This document shows positions 44,558 to 53,058 of a stretch of DNA of 64,000 nucleotides, piece by piece. This DNA comes from Sphingomonas aurantiaca (GTDB lineage: Bacteria; Pseudomonadota; Alphaproteobacteria; Sphingomonadales; Sphingomonadaceae), in NCBI RefSeq assembly GCF_003050705.1, contig NZ_QAOG01000006.1, positions 62,001 through 126,000 on the forward strand. The letters are read 5' to 3'. How positions within the stretch are numbered: position 1 is the stretch's first letter; the number at the start of each line of letters is the position of its first letter. Position numbers and translations under genes: made by a program. The notes beneath the pieces are model-generated. The model did no database searches and was not told the origin of the DNA. It worked only from the letters and a program-made list of their open reading frames with translations.

Positions 44558-45987
44558 TGGCGATCGAGATCAAGATGCCCGCGCTCTCCCCGACGATGGA
44601 AGAGGGCACGCTGGCCAAGTGGCTGGTCAAGGAAGGCGATAGCGTCAAGTCGGGCGACATCCTCGCCGAGATCGAGACCGACAAGGCGACGATGGAATTC
44701 GAGGCGATCGACGAAGGTACGATCGGCTCGATCAGCGTGGCCGAGGGTACCGACAACGTGAAGGTCGGCACCGTCATCGCGACGATCCTCGAGGACGGCG
44801 AAAGCGCGAGCGACGCCAAGCCTACGGAAGCACGCGCGGGCGATGCGGCCAACGCCGCGCCGAAGGAGACGCCGTCGGACGACAAGGCGCCACCGGTGCC
44901 CGAAGGCGCGTCGCCTGCCAAGGCGGAGAGCGGCACGCAGCAGCTCGTCGCGTCGGCGGAGAAGGTCGGCAAGGCGGATCCGGCGATCCCCGAGGGCACC
45001 GAGATGGTCAAGACGACCGTCCGCGAGGCGCTGCGCGATGCGATGGCCGAGGAAATGCGCGAGGACGACCGCGTCTTCGTAATGGGCGAGGAAGTCGCGC
45101 AGTATCAGGGCGCCTACAAGGTGACGCAGGGGCTGCTCGAGGAGTTTGGCGAGCGTCGCGTGATCGACACGCCGATCACCGAATACGGCTTTGCCGGCAT
45201 CGGTGCGGGCGCGGCGATGGGCGGCCTTCGCCCGATCGTCGAGTTCATGACCTTCAACTTCGCGTTGCAGGCGATCGATCACATCATCAACTCGGCGGCC
45301 AAGACCAACTACATGTCGGGCGGCCAGATGCGCTGCCCGATCGTGTTCCGCGGTCCCAACGGCGCGGCGTCGCGCGTCGGTGCGCAGCACTCGCACAACT
45401 TCGCGGCCTGGTATGCGAGCGTCCCGGGCCTGATCGTGATCGCGCCCTATGACGCGGCGGATGCCAAGGGTCTGCTCAAGGCGGCGATCCGTACCGAGGA
45501 CCCCGTCGTGTTCCTCGAGAACGAGCTGATGTACGGTCGGAGCTTCGACGTGCCCAAGCTCGACGACCACGTCCTGCCGATCGGCAAGGCGCGGATCATG
45601 CGCGAGGGCAAGGACGTGACGATCGTGAGCTACTCGATCGGCGTGGGCATCAGCCTCGAAGCCGCCGAGACACTGGCAGCCGAGGGCATCGATGCCGAGG
45701 TGATCGACCTGCGCACGCTGCGCCCGCTCGACACCGAGACGGTGCTGAAGAGCCTCGCCAAGACCAACCGCATGATCGTCGTCGAAGAGAATTGGGCGAC
45801 CTGCTCGATCGCGTCGGAGATCGTCTCGGTGGTGATGGAGCACGGCTTCGACGACCTCGACGCGCCGGTACTGCGCGTCGCCAACGAAGACGTGCCGATG
45901 CCCTATGCGGCCAACCTCGAGAAGCTGATGCTGGTGAACGCCGCAAAGGTCGTCGAGGCGGCGAAGAAGGTTACGTACAAGAACTAA
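44557..45987 (+). CDS. pdhB: Pyruvate dehydrogenase E1 component, beta subunit with N-terminal lipoyl domain
   Basis: 476 aa. Residues 1-80 are a biotinyl/lipoyl domain with the lipoylated Lys in '[16 protein letters not shown]'. An Ala/Pro/Glu-rich linker (about 80-150) joins it to the E1 beta catalytic part, which begins '[20 protein letters not shown]' and has '[20 protein letters not shown]', '[15 protein letters not shown]' and '[14 protein letters not shown]'. Lipoyl-E1beta is a known alphaproteobacterial arrangement. No E2 or E3 gene follows here. A strong hairpin closes the unit. Confidence 0.96.
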   Translation: MAIEIKMPALSPTMEEGTLAKWLVKEGDSVKSGDILAEIETDKATMEFEAIDEGTIGSISVAEGTDNVKVGTVIATILEDGESASDAKPTEARAGDAANAAPKETPSDDKAPPVPEGASPAKAESGTQQLVASAEKVGKADPAIPEGTEMVKTTVREALRDAMAEEMREDDRVFVMGEEVAQYQGAYKVTQGLLEEFGERRVIDTPITEYGFAGIGAGAAMGGLRPIVEFMTFNFALQAIDHIINSAAKTNYMSGGQMRCPIVFRGPNGAASRVGAQHSHNFAAWYASVPGLIVIAPYDAADAKGLLKAAIRTEDPVVFLENELMYGRSFDVPKLDDHVLPIGKARIMREGKDVTIVSYSIGVGISLEAAETLAAEGIDAEVIDLRTLRPLDTETVLKSLAKTNRMIVVEENWATCSIASEIVSVVMEHGFDDLDAPVLRVANEDVPMPYAANLEKLMLVNAAKVVEAAKKVTYKN

Positions 45988-45995
45988 GGCGCCAA

Positions 45996-46023
45996 GGGGG
46001 CTCGGCGACGGTGCCGGGCCCCC
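45996..46023. terminator. Bidirectional terminator between pdhB and the TadE-like gene
   Basis: GGGGGCTCGGC (45996-46006) pairs with GCCGGGCCCCC (46013-46023) over 11 bp with one G-U wobble, loop GACGGT. It sits 9 bp after pdhB and 2 bp before the stop of the convergent gene, so it can serve both. No T run. Confidence 0.7.
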
Positions 46024-46024
46024 G

Positions 46025-46774
46025 TCAGGCCGTATATTTGTCGCACGTCGACCGGGTTGCGTTCCCCGGATTCCAGATCTGCGTGAAGTCTCGGCTGTCG
46101 CGGACGATGAAAGACGCGATGTAATGCAGACGCTTCGGCCCGGTGAGCCAGTTCGGTGCGATCGGCTGGTACTGATAGTTCACCTCGACGAACATCACGC
46201 CGGAATTGAGCGGCGACGTCACTTTCGCGCCGGTGTCGCCCATTCCGGCATCCGCACCCTTGCCCGTGCTGACATCGGTGCCCTGGTTCGCGGGAAGAGC
46301 GTCGGTGCCGTCCGTTGCCTTCGTGGTGCCGTAACTCGAATCATAGCCGACGCCCTTCATCAGACCAAAGCAGCGCTGCCAGTGGATGCGCTGCGTGCCC
46401 GACGCGTTCTCAAGGCTGGAAACGATGACGCGGCCATATTTTGACAGATTGATTCTGCTCCCCTGCAACCGCGAGGCCTGCAGCACGTCGTTCATGTCGA
46501 CCTCGCGCAATTGCATGGCGCTCAGCGTCGACGCGATCCCGACGCGCGATGCGTTGTCGGCAAGGTTGAGTGCGATCTGGCTGACACGCAGGTTCGCCAG
46601 CGCAAGGTTGCCGGTCTCCACGCCGAACAGGCCGAGCGACAGCACGAGCGGGAGCCCGAGCGCGAACTCCATCAGGGCCAGTCCGCTGCGGTCGGACCGC
46701 AATCGACGCGTCGTACGCGACACGGCGCGCGAGACACAGGCGGCGGCCGCGATCGGGAAGGGGGCCTTCGTCAT
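46025..46774 (-). CDS. TadE/TadG-type pseudopilin-like protein (third of three)
   Basis: 249 aa. A cytoplasmic basic start ('TTRRLRSDRSG') leads into a single membrane helix with the TadE-like 'GLALMEFALGLPLVLSLGLF', including the Glu five residues after the presumed cleavage zone. The exported part is Ser/Thr/Asn-rich. The family's minor pseudopilins are exported through the Tad (Flp pilus) secretion system. ATG 46774 shares its A with the previous TGA (TGATG), so it is cotranslated with the upstream gene. No Tad machinery is visible nearby. Confidence 0.82.
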   Translation of the reverse strand: MTKAPFPIAAAACVSRAVSRTTRRLRSDRSGLALMEFALGLPLVLSLGLFGVETGNLALANLRVSQIALNLADNASRVGIASTLSAMQLREVDMNDVLQASRLQGSRINLSKYGRVIVSSLENASGTQRIHWQRCFGLMKGVGYDSSYGTTKATDGTDALPANQGTDVSTGKGADAGMGDTGAKVTSPLNSGVMFVEVNYQYQPIAPNWLTGPKRLHYIASFIVRDSRDFTQIWNPGNATRSTCDKYTA

Positions 46775-47382
46775 CACTTGCAACTTCCGTTCGTGCTTAC
46801 CTGAACCTTTTGCGAGTCATAGGGCTGGTTTTTCAGCAACGTGGTCGACGCGATGCTCATCGTCGAAGGCCATCCCATCAGCCTGGCGACCGGGAATAGT
46901 CGGGGATAGGTGACCGTCATCGTATATTGCGTCACATCCTCCGCGCCGCCTTGGCCTGTCACGCCGGGATCGAGATCCCATGTGCCATTGCCGTTGATGT
47001 CGGTAAAATTCTCGCCGTTGTTGCAGATATTGTCCGCGTTCTTGTCGACGAACTCTTCGGGCTTTATCGATTGAAAGGTAGAATAGCTCTTTCGGCTGGC
47101 CTGGTAGGTGGCGTCCGGTGCGACGATCTTGACCATCGCCCAGACCTGCTGATCGAACGTCGCGGCGTTCGCGGCGCCACCCTCGATGGCGGAATCACGG
47201 GCGGCCTTCTGCAACGCGCCATCGAGGATCGATTGCGCGTAGATCTGGTGCAGCAGGTCGAACGCGCCCATCAGCAGGACCATCAGGACGGGCACGACGA
47301 TCGCGAATTCGATGATCGTCGCCCCGCGCCGATCGCCGCGGATCCGGGCAAACACACTCCGGCGATGGCGGGGGCGGGTCAT
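46774..47382 (-). CDS. TadE/TadG-type pseudopilin-like protein (second of three)
   Basis: 202 aa. 'RGDRRGATIIEFAIVVPVLM' is a classical TadE N-terminus with Glu in the hydrophobic helix ('TIIEFAIVVPVLMVLLMGAF'), then 'DLLHQIYAQSILDGALQKAA'. The mature exported domain carries cysteines ('NICNNGENFTD', 'NGSCK' at the end). ATG 47382 overlaps the TGA of the vWA gene (ATGA); the longer upstream frame overlaps the vWA gene and is rejected. Confidence 0.85.
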   Translation of the reverse strand: MTRPRHRRSVFARIRGDRRGATIIEFAIVVPVLMVLLMGAFDLLHQIYAQSILDGALQKAARDSAIEGGAANAATFDQQVWAMVKIVAPDATYQASRKSYSTFQSIKPEEFVDKNADNICNNGENFTDINGNGTWDLDPGVTGQGGAEDVTQYTMTVTYPRLFPVARLMGWPSTMSIASTTLLKNQPYDSQKVQVSTNGSCK

Positions 47383-49385
47383 TTCGACAGACGCAATCGG
47401 GCAACCTGCTGCGCAATCCGGACGAACGCCGCAGACAGATCGTCGCCATTGGTGGTGGCCAGCGCCTGATCCGAGGTCGTCGCGCATTGCTTCATTTCCG
47501 CGGTTGCCGCGGGGGCGATCGAGACCGTCCAGACGTCGATCTGCATATCCTGTGCCTTCGCGCATTCCGCAAGGAGGCGGGCATTATGATATGCCTTCTG
47601 ATTGCTGAGATCGCCGCCGGTGACCCGATTGTCGTAATATTCCATTGCATACATGCCGTAGGAATTGGGCGACGGCGACATGTCACCATCGGTGAGGAAC
47701 ACGAGCACCTTGTTCGTCGCGCCGCGTCCCGGCCATGGCGCATTATCTGAAGCGAAAACTCCCTTCGTCGAAAGCATCCGCGTTCCCCAGATCATCCCGG
47801 CATCGTGGTAGGTGCCGCCGAGTGGAACGAAATCCGCTGCGTTGACATAGCCTTGGACTTGGGACTTGGTCATCGTCGTCAGTCGCTGGACGGGTTTGCC
47901 GCACGCAACCCACCCCCCTTTCTGCTTGGCCTGCGAGTTCATCTTTTCCCAAAGACCGGTGTCACCGCCATTGTCGTTTACCGTGATCGAATTGGTGGTG
48001 TAATTGTAATAGGTCGTGTTCCAGTACTTGTAGCTCGAGAAGCGTTCATACTCGACATCCGGCCAGAGCGGACGCCAGCGCGTGTCGTCGTTGCTGGGAA
48101 CGAGATCCGGATCGAGATCGGCGGGCAGGCTGCTGGTGTTGAACGTCATCGTCTTCGGGGTCGTGACGCGTTCTTCGATGCATCCCAGCCACGCGGTGGT
48201 CGAACCGTTGATCTCGGTAGGATCCGTGACCGTGCCGCCGGCAACATAGCCGGTGACATCCATCGGATAGGCCTGATACGTCCAGACCGCACTGACCGAC
48301 TGGGTCGACGTCGTGCATTTCGACGTGCCGGAATTCCAGTATCGCGTCGCCACCGACGCGCGACGCGTGCCGGGATCATAGGCGTAGGGCTGGCTCGTCG
48401 TACCCGCCGGGGTGCGCGTGACCGTCGGGTTCGCGGCCGTTGGACAGTTTTTCGCGTTCGTGTTGTCCGTCGTCACGACCGCGGGGTTCTCATTCTTGTC
48501 GCCGGTCACCTTGCGGGACTGATACGTCCAGACGGACGCAGCCCCAGGCCCGCCGAGCATATAGCTGGGCGATTTGGCCTGCACGGCTGCGCCGGCGTTG
48601 ACGCTGGAGCTGTAGGTTACGAAGCCGTAGCGGACATGCGTGGTCGACTGGATGTTCGACGCCATGGTGTCGTAGAAGTCGACGACAGCCTTGCGCAGCG
48701 CTGCGATGCGTGAGTCGTTTTTCTCGGGTACCGAATAGCCCGTTGTGCCGGCATAGCCGTTGGTCTGATCGAGCCCTGCATAATCTCCCGTGGATCCGGT
48801 CGCAGCGGGTCGCTTGTAGCTGACTATGCCGTTGTTGTTGACCAGATTGTTGACATAGGCGGTGCAGTCGGGCTCGCTGTCGGACGGTTGGCAGGCCATC
48901 GACCCTGTCGTATCGAGCACGAACAGCACATCGGTGTCCGCGACGTCGTAGCGCGCCTCGCAAGCGACATTGAGCGTGACGTTCGGCGCGGCAAAGATCT
49001 TCATGATCGTCATCGGCACGACGACGACGGCGGTGCCTGCGACCCGGTTCTCGGTCGTCTTCACTGGCGTAAAGTTCGCACTGACCGTCCCCATCCACCC
49101 AGTGCGGAGGTTGTTCGCAAAGAAAACCTTGGCTTGGGTGGTGGCGTTCGCATCAAGTGTGGTGTTCGTGCTGTCGGTCATGAACTTGCGACCGGCAAGC
49201 ACGCCCGCGTCGCACGCCTGCTGCATGCGGCTCTTGACCACGTACAATCGCGCCATGTCGATCGCGGAACCGGCGATCGCGCAGAGAGGGATCATCGCCG
49301 CGGCCATGATCGCGAGCGTGTTCCCCTTCGTGTCGCGACGCAGGCGCCCCAATAGTCCGCCTGCGGTCGCCAAACTACTTCGCAT
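47379..49385 (-). CDS. TadG-like pilus assembly protein with von Willebrand factor A domain
   Basis: 668 aa. The N-terminus 'RRDTKGNTLAIMAAAMIPLC' is a TadG-like membrane anchor. A vWA domain starts near residue 150 with MIDAS 'LFVLDTTGSMACQ' (DxTGS) and continues after a long insert at 'NKVLVFLTDGDMSPSPNSYG'. The 300-residue insert is Thr/Asn/Tyr-rich with many cysteines, unlike typical proteins of this genome. Probably exposed on the cell surface for adhesion or pilus assembly. First gene of a three-gene operon; AT content of the insert is above the local average. Confidence 0.88.
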   Translation of the reverse strand: MRSSLATAGGLLGRLRRDTKGNTLAIMAAAMIPLCAIAGSAIDMARLYVVKSRMQQACDAGVLAGRKFMTDSTNTTLDANATTQAKVFFANNLRTGWMGTVSANFTPVKTTENRVAGTAVVVVPMTIMKIFAAPNVTLNVACEARYDVADTDVLFVLDTTGSMACQPSDSEPDCTAYVNNLVNNNGIVSYKRPAATGSTGDYAGLDQTNGYAGTTGYSVPEKNDSRIAALRKAVVDFYDTMASNIQSTTHVRYGFVTYSSSVNAGAAVQAKSPSYMLGGPGAASVWTYQSRKVTGDKNENPAVVTTDNTNAKNCPTAANPTVTRTPAGTTSQPYAYDPGTRRASVATRYWNSGTSKCTTSTQSVSAVWTYQAYPMDVTGYVAGGTVTDPTEINGSTTAWLGCIEERVTTPKTMTFNTSSLPADLDPDLVPSNDDTRWRPLWPDVEYERFSSYKYWNTTYYNYTTNSITVNDNGGDTGLWEKMNSQAKQKGGWVACGKPVQRLTTMTKSQVQGYVNAADFVPLGGTYHDAGMIWGTRMLSTKGVFASDNAPWPGRGATNKVLVFLTDGDMSPSPNSYGMYAMEYYDNRVTGGDLSNQKAYHNARLLAECAKAQDMQIDVWTVSIAPAATAEMKQCATTSDQALATTNGDDLSAAFVRIAQQVARLRLSK

Positions 49386-49539
49386 CCTGGGTTCCCGTAT
49401 CGACTATGTGACGATCCACCGCGTGGCCATGGACGATGACCCCGTAAGTCTGGATCAAGAAAGATGGTTACGTGCCTGGTAACACTTGCGGCCGAGGATA
49501 CGGGTTATCCTCGACGCCAGGCTCGGCTATCCGCAGGTG

Positions 49540-50193
49540 ATGACCCGCGACCCTGCCGACTTTGCCCTCGCCATCACCTATGCGCCGCCTGCGGTTCGCC
49601 CCGCGCTCAAGGCGCTGTTCGCGCTCGACGAGACGCTGGGGAAGATCCTGCGCACGACGCGCGAGCCGTTGGTCGGGCAGATGCGGCTGACATGGTGGTA
49701 CGAGGCGCTGGGGCGGCTCGATGGCACGCCGGCACCTGCAGAGCCGGTGTTGACCGCGTTGCAAGCCCTCGTGCTGCCGGCGGGCGTATCGGGGGCGATG
49801 CTCGCCGCGTTGACCGATGGCTGGGACGCTCTGCTGGAGCCGGCGCTCGACGCTGCGGCCATGGACCGGTTTGCGCGTGACAGGGGGCGCCGGTTGTTCG
49901 AGTTGGCCGGCACGCTTCTATCGGTGCAAGACGCGCGGATCGGGCTGGCGGGCGAGGGATGGGCGCTGGCCGATCTGTCGCAGAGGTTGAGCGACGCGCC
50001 TGGCCGCTCGCTGGCGCGCACGCGGGCGGTCGAGGCGCTCGATGTGGCGGTGCGCGGTCGGTGGCCGAGCGGCGCTCGGGCGCTGGGGGCGTTGGCGCTG
50101 TCGGCGCGGTTCGACCTGTCGGCCTCACCAACGCTGCCGGGCAGCCCGAAGCGGGTCGGGCGGTTGGCATGGCACAGATTGACCGGATACTGA
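49540..50193 (+). CDS. Squalene/phytoene-synthase-fold protein, probably non-catalytic (NDUFAF6-like)
   Basis: 217 aa, all-alpha. 'ITYAPPAVRPALKALFALDE' and 'REPLVGQMRLTWWYEALGRL' match the squalene/phytoene synthase superfamily. The first Asp-rich motif (DxxxD) that binds farnesyl or geranylgeranyl diphosphate is absent ('FALDETLGKIL'), and I see no second one. The pattern resembles NDUFAF6, a complex I assembly factor conserved from alphaproteobacteria to mitochondria. ATG 49540 was chosen over an upstream TTG. Function by analogy only. Confidence 0.78.
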   Translation: MTRDPADFALAITYAPPAVRPALKALFALDETLGKILRTTREPLVGQMRLTWWYEALGRLDGTPAPAEPVLTALQALVLPAGVSGAMLAALTDGWDALLEPALDAAAMDRFARDRGRRLFELAGTLLSVQDARIGLAGEGWALADLSQRLSDAPGRSLARTRAVEALDVAVRGRWPSGARALGALALSARFDLSASPTLPGSPKRVGRLAWHRLTGY

Positions 50194-50271
50194 CCAATCG
50201 GATGGGGATCGTCGCGTCGGAGGTCTAGCGTGCGAGCTTGGCAGGCGGGCTTGGCAGGCGGGGGGGCTTCG

Positions 50272-50742
50272 ATGTGGCGATATCTGGCGGGCGGCACGGC
50301 GGTGATCGCATTGATCGTCGCGGGGTTCATGATCTTCAGCGGGAAGGCCCGGCCGGGGCCGTTGCTGCCGGCGCAACCCGTGGCGCAGATCGGGGGTGCG
50401 GCGATTGCCAGCGATCCGCTGCCCGATACAGCCCCCGAAGCGACCGACAAGACCCGCGAGCAGAAGCGCTTCGACCGCTACGACAAGGACCGTGATGCCA
50501 AGATCACGCGCGAGGAATATCTCGTGCAGCGGCGCAAGGCCTATGCCCGGCTCGACGTGAATGGCGACGGGACGCTGTCGTTCGACGAATGGGCGGTGAA
50601 GGCGACGACCAAGTTCGCCGATGCAGATCGCGACAAATCCGGGGCGATGACCGCCCCGGAATTTGCCACGACAGCGGTCAAGCGGAAGGGGCCATTTCGG
50701 GCGAAATGTCCGCCGCCTCAGGGTGCTGCTGAGGAGAGTTGA
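50272..50742 (+). CDS. EF-hand domain protein, membrane-anchored
   Basis: 156 aa. N-terminal helix '[20 protein letters not shown]' is a signal anchor; residues 45-80 are a linker; then three EF-hand-like loops '[12 protein letters not shown]', '[12 protein letters not shown]' and '[14 protein letters not shown]'. The last two have the DxDxDG-type positions for calcium binding. Likely a periplasmic calcium-binding protein. Its last 65 bp overlap the 3' end of trmFO on the other strand. ATG 50272 follows a G-rich ribosome site. Confidence 0.88.
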   Translation: MWRYLAGGTAVIALIVAGFMIFSGKARPGPLLPAQPVAQIGGAAIASDPLPDTAPEATDKTREQKRFDRYDKDRDAKITREEYLVQRRKAYARLDVNGDGTLSFDEWAVKATTKFADADRDKSGAMTAPEFATTAVKRKGPFRAKCPPPQGAAEES

Positions 50743-52045
50743 GCCACTGTGCGAGCGCCGCGCGACCGCGATCGGTGTACATCTTCTTCCGGTCGGTCTT
50801 CTTGGTCCGGCCGGGGATCGGCGGGAATAGGCCGAAATTGACGTTCATCGGCTGATAGGTCTCGGCCTCCGCGCCGCCGGTGATGTGGCCGAGCAACGCA
50901 CCGAGCGCGGTCGCATAGGGTGGCGGGGTCAGCGTCTTGCCGGTCAGTTCGGCTGCGGCGAACAACCCTGCGAGCATGCCGATCCCGCAGCTCTCGATAT
51001 AGCCCTCGCAGCCGGTGATCTGCCCGGCGAAGCGGATGTTTGGGCGCGATTTCAGCCGCAGCGTTGCGTCGAGCAGCTCTGGCGAGCGGATGAACGTATT
51101 GCGATGCAGCCCGCCCAGTCGCGCGAACTCGGCATTCTCCAGGCCGGGGATGGTGCGGAACAGGCGGACCTGATCCGCGTGCTTCAGCTTGGTCTGGAAG
51201 CCGACGATGTTCCAGAGCGTCCCCTGCGCATTGTCCTGCCGCAGCTGGACGACCGCGTGCGGCCAGCGCCCGGTCTTGGGATTGTCGAGCCCGACCGGCT
51301 TCATCGGGCCGTAGCGCAGCGTGTCGACGCCGCGTTCGGCCATCACCTCGATCGGCATGCAGCCGTCGAAATAGGGCGTGTCCTTCTCCCAGTCCTTGAA
51401 CGGCGTCTTCTCGCCATCGACCAGACCCTGGTGGAAGGCGAGATACTGGTCCTTGTCCATCGGGCAGTTGATGTAATCCTTGCCCTCACCCTTGTCCCAG
51501 CGCGAGGCGAACCAGGCGGTGTCCATGTCGATCGAGTCGCGGTGGACGATCGGCGCGAGCGCGTCGAAGAAAGCAAGCGCCTCGCGCCCGGTCTCCGCGC
51601 CGATCCCGGCGGCGAGCGACGCGGCGGTGAGCGGGCCGGTGGCGACGATCGTCGGCCCATCCGGGAGCGCGTCGACGCGTTCGCGCACCAGCGTGATGTT
51701 CGGGTGCTGGTCGATCGCCTCGGTCACGCTGTTCGAGAAATTGTCGCGGTCGACCGCGAGCGCGGAGCCGGCGGGGACGCGGTGGATGTCCGCCTGGCGC
51801 ATGATCAGCGAGCCGAGCGTGCGAAGCTCCTGGTGGAGCAGGCCGACCGCGTTGCTCTCGGCATCGTCCGAGCGGAAGCTATTCGAGCAGACGAGTTCGG
51901 CGAGGCCGTCGGTCTGGTGCGCGGGCGTGGCTTCGCCGCTGCCGCGCATTTCGGAGAGGCGCACCTTGAGGCCGGCCTCGGCAAGCTGCCAGGCCGCTTC
52001 GGAACCGGCGAGGCCGCCGCCGATAACATGAATATCGTGGGTCAT
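50678..52045 (-). CDS. trmFO: Methylenetetrahydrofolate--tRNA-(uracil-5-)-methyltransferase
   Basis: 455-aa FAD/folate enzyme methylating U54 of tRNA (ribothymidine in the T loop). The FAD motif '[20 protein letters not shown]' opens the protein; '[20 protein letters not shown]', '[16 protein letters not shown]', '[18 protein letters not shown]' and '[20 protein letters not shown]' are diagnostic. ATG 52045 fits family starts; the upstream in-frame region is only the 15-bp repeat. Its 3' end overlaps the EF-hand gene for 65 bp, antisense. Confidence 0.96.
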   Translation of the reverse strand: MTHDIHVIGGGLAGSEAAWQLAEAGLKVRLSEMRGSGEATPAHQTDGLAELVCSNSFRSDDAESNAVGLLHQELRTLGSLIMRQADIHRVPAGSALAVDRDNFSNSVTEAIDQHPNITLVRERVDALPDGPTIVATGPLTAASLAAGIGAETGREALAFFDALAPIVHRDSIDMDTAWFASRWDKGEGKDYINCPMDKDQYLAFHQGLVDGEKTPFKDWEKDTPYFDGCMPIEVMAERGVDTLRYGPMKPVGLDNPKTGRWPHAVVQLRQDNAQGTLWNIVGFQTKLKHADQVRLFRTIPGLENAEFARLGGLHRNTFIRSPELLDATLRLKSRPNIRFAGQITGCEGYIESCGIGMLAGLFAAAELTGKTLTPPPYATALGALLGHITGGAEAETYQPMNVNFGLFPPIPGRTKKTDRKKMYTDRGRAALAQWLNSPQQHPEAADISPEMAPSA

Positions 52046-52065
52046 TCCGGTCAGATAGCGCGGGA

Positions 52066-52107
52066 CGCCTGTCGTGTCAGCGCCTGTCGTGTCAGCGCCT
52101 GTCGTGT
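52066..52107. repeat. 15-bp tandem repeat, 2.8 copies
   Basis: Unit CGCCTGTCGTGTCAG begins at 52066, 52081 and 52096, the last copy truncated after 12 bp. It lies in the divergent promoter region between trmFO and the DUF488 gene, so copy number could change promoter spacing (inference). Confidence 0.85.
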
Positions 52108-52148
52108 GGGCGGTTGCGGTGCCGGCGGGGCAATCCCACTTCGTCCGG

Positions 52149-52580
52149 ATGAAGATCTTCACGATCGGCTATGAAGCCACCACGATGACCGACTTTCTTT
52201 CGGCGCTGACGCGGGCCGGGGTGGAGCGCGTGATCGACGTCCGCGCGCTCCCCCTGTCGCGGCGACCGGGGTTTTCCAAGACATCCCTCGCGGCGTCGCT
52301 GCGTGAGGCGGGGATCGATTACGCGCATCTGAAGGCGCTGGGCACGCCGAAGCGCGGGCGCGATGCGGCGAAGAAGGGCGACGTCTCGACGCTGACCGCG
52401 GTGTACGACGAGCAGCTCGAACTCCCCGAGGCACAGGCGCAGGCGGCGATCATGCTGGGGCTCGCCGCGGAGAAGCCGAGCGCGTTGCTCTGCTACGAGC
52501 GCGATCCGTGTCATTGCCACCGGACGTTGCTGTTGCAGGCGGTGGGCGAGGGGGCCGAGGTCGTGGACCTGTTCACGTGA
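52149..52580 (+). CDS. DUF488 family protein
   Basis: 143 aa, cytoplasmic. Family blocks: '[20 protein letters not shown]' at the start, '[20 protein letters not shown]', '[11 protein letters not shown]' and '[20 protein letters not shown]' near the end, with a conserved Cys-His cluster that may bind metal. DUF488 has no settled function. ATG 52149 is used; the longer frame begins within the tandem repeat. The last 40 bp of the gene and the following palindrome are duplicated 190 bp downstream. Confidence 0.88.
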   Translation: MKIFTIGYEATTMTDFLSALTRAGVERVIDVRALPLSRRPGFSKTSLAASLREAGIDYAHLKALGTPKRGRDAAKKGDVSTLTAVYDEQLELPEAQAQAAIMLGLAAEKPSALLCYERDPCHCHRTLLLQAVGEGAEVVDLFT

Positions 52581-52594
52581 GCCGTACCCACCGT

Positions 52595-52678
52595 CCGTCA
52601 TCCTGACGAACGTCAGGACCCAGAGCCAAGAGTGACGCGTCCTGTAACTCTGGATCCTGAATTTCGTCAGGATAACGG
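52595..52678. repeat. Palindromic intergenic element, copy 4
   Basis: Left arm 52595-52625 and right arm 52648-52678 pair with few mismatches (ACGTCAGG against CCTGAAT). It starts 15 bp after the DUF488 stop. With copy 5 it forms a tandem pair that arose by duplication of the locus. Confidence 0.9.
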
Positions 52679-52730
52679 AAGGCGTGGGACGAGGCTTCCC
52701 CTACGATGATCAGACGTGGCTATCGCAGGT

Positions 52731-52868
52731 GGTGGGCGAGGGGGCCGAGGTTGTGGACCTGTTCACTTGAGCCGTACCCTCCTCCTGTCATCCCGACGAA
52801 AGTCAGGATCCAGAGCCGAGAACGACGCGTCCTGTAACCCGGGGTCCTGACTGTCGTCAGGATGACGG
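52731..52868. repeat. Duplicated 3' end of the DUF488 gene plus palindromic element, copy 5
   Basis: From 52731 ('GGTGGGCGAGGGGGCCGAGG') the sequence repeats 52541 onward at a constant offset of 190 bp, including the last codons of DUF488 with its stop (ACGTGA in the original, ACTTGA here). The palindrome follows with arms 52785-52815 and 52838-52868. The duplicate lacks the 5' part of the gene and cannot be expressed as DUF488. Confidence 0.9.
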
Positions 52869-53058
52869 CCGACAGGAATAAGCGGCTGGTGATGTTGCAA
52901 TGCAGCGCCAAGGAAGCTAATCGGCACGCACTCGCTTGGACCCGGTGCAATTCCGGGTGGCTATTCCGGCCGCCGATCCGCCGGACAACGCACCGACGCC
53001 TTTGAAATGAACCGCCCGCGCATTCGCCGCGGTTCTCGCGTCCTTTGCGGATACACAT
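52869..53058 (+). promoter_or_regulatory. Hairpin-rich 5' leader of the sulfate transporter gene
   Basis: 190 bp directly before the SulP start with four stems: CCAAG 52908-52912/CTTGG 52935-52939; ACCCGG 52940-52945/CCGGGT 52953-52958 (loop TGCAATT); TCCGGC 52965-52970/GCCGGA 52980-52985; AACCGC 53010-53015/GCGGTT 53029-53034, the last near the start codon. There is no ribosome site ahead of the ATG, so the final stem could hide or replace it. Position and host recall the alphaproteobacterial sul1 RNA motif; I cannot confirm the consensus. Confidence 0.5.

Noticed and set aside
49540..50193. Carotenoid synthesis gene (crtB)
   Set aside because: The Asp-rich catalytic motifs are absent and no crt genes adjoin.
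52731..52782. DUF488 pseudogene
   Set aside because: Only about the last 40 bp of the gene is repeated, as part of a local duplication; it is a repeat rather than a decayed second gene.
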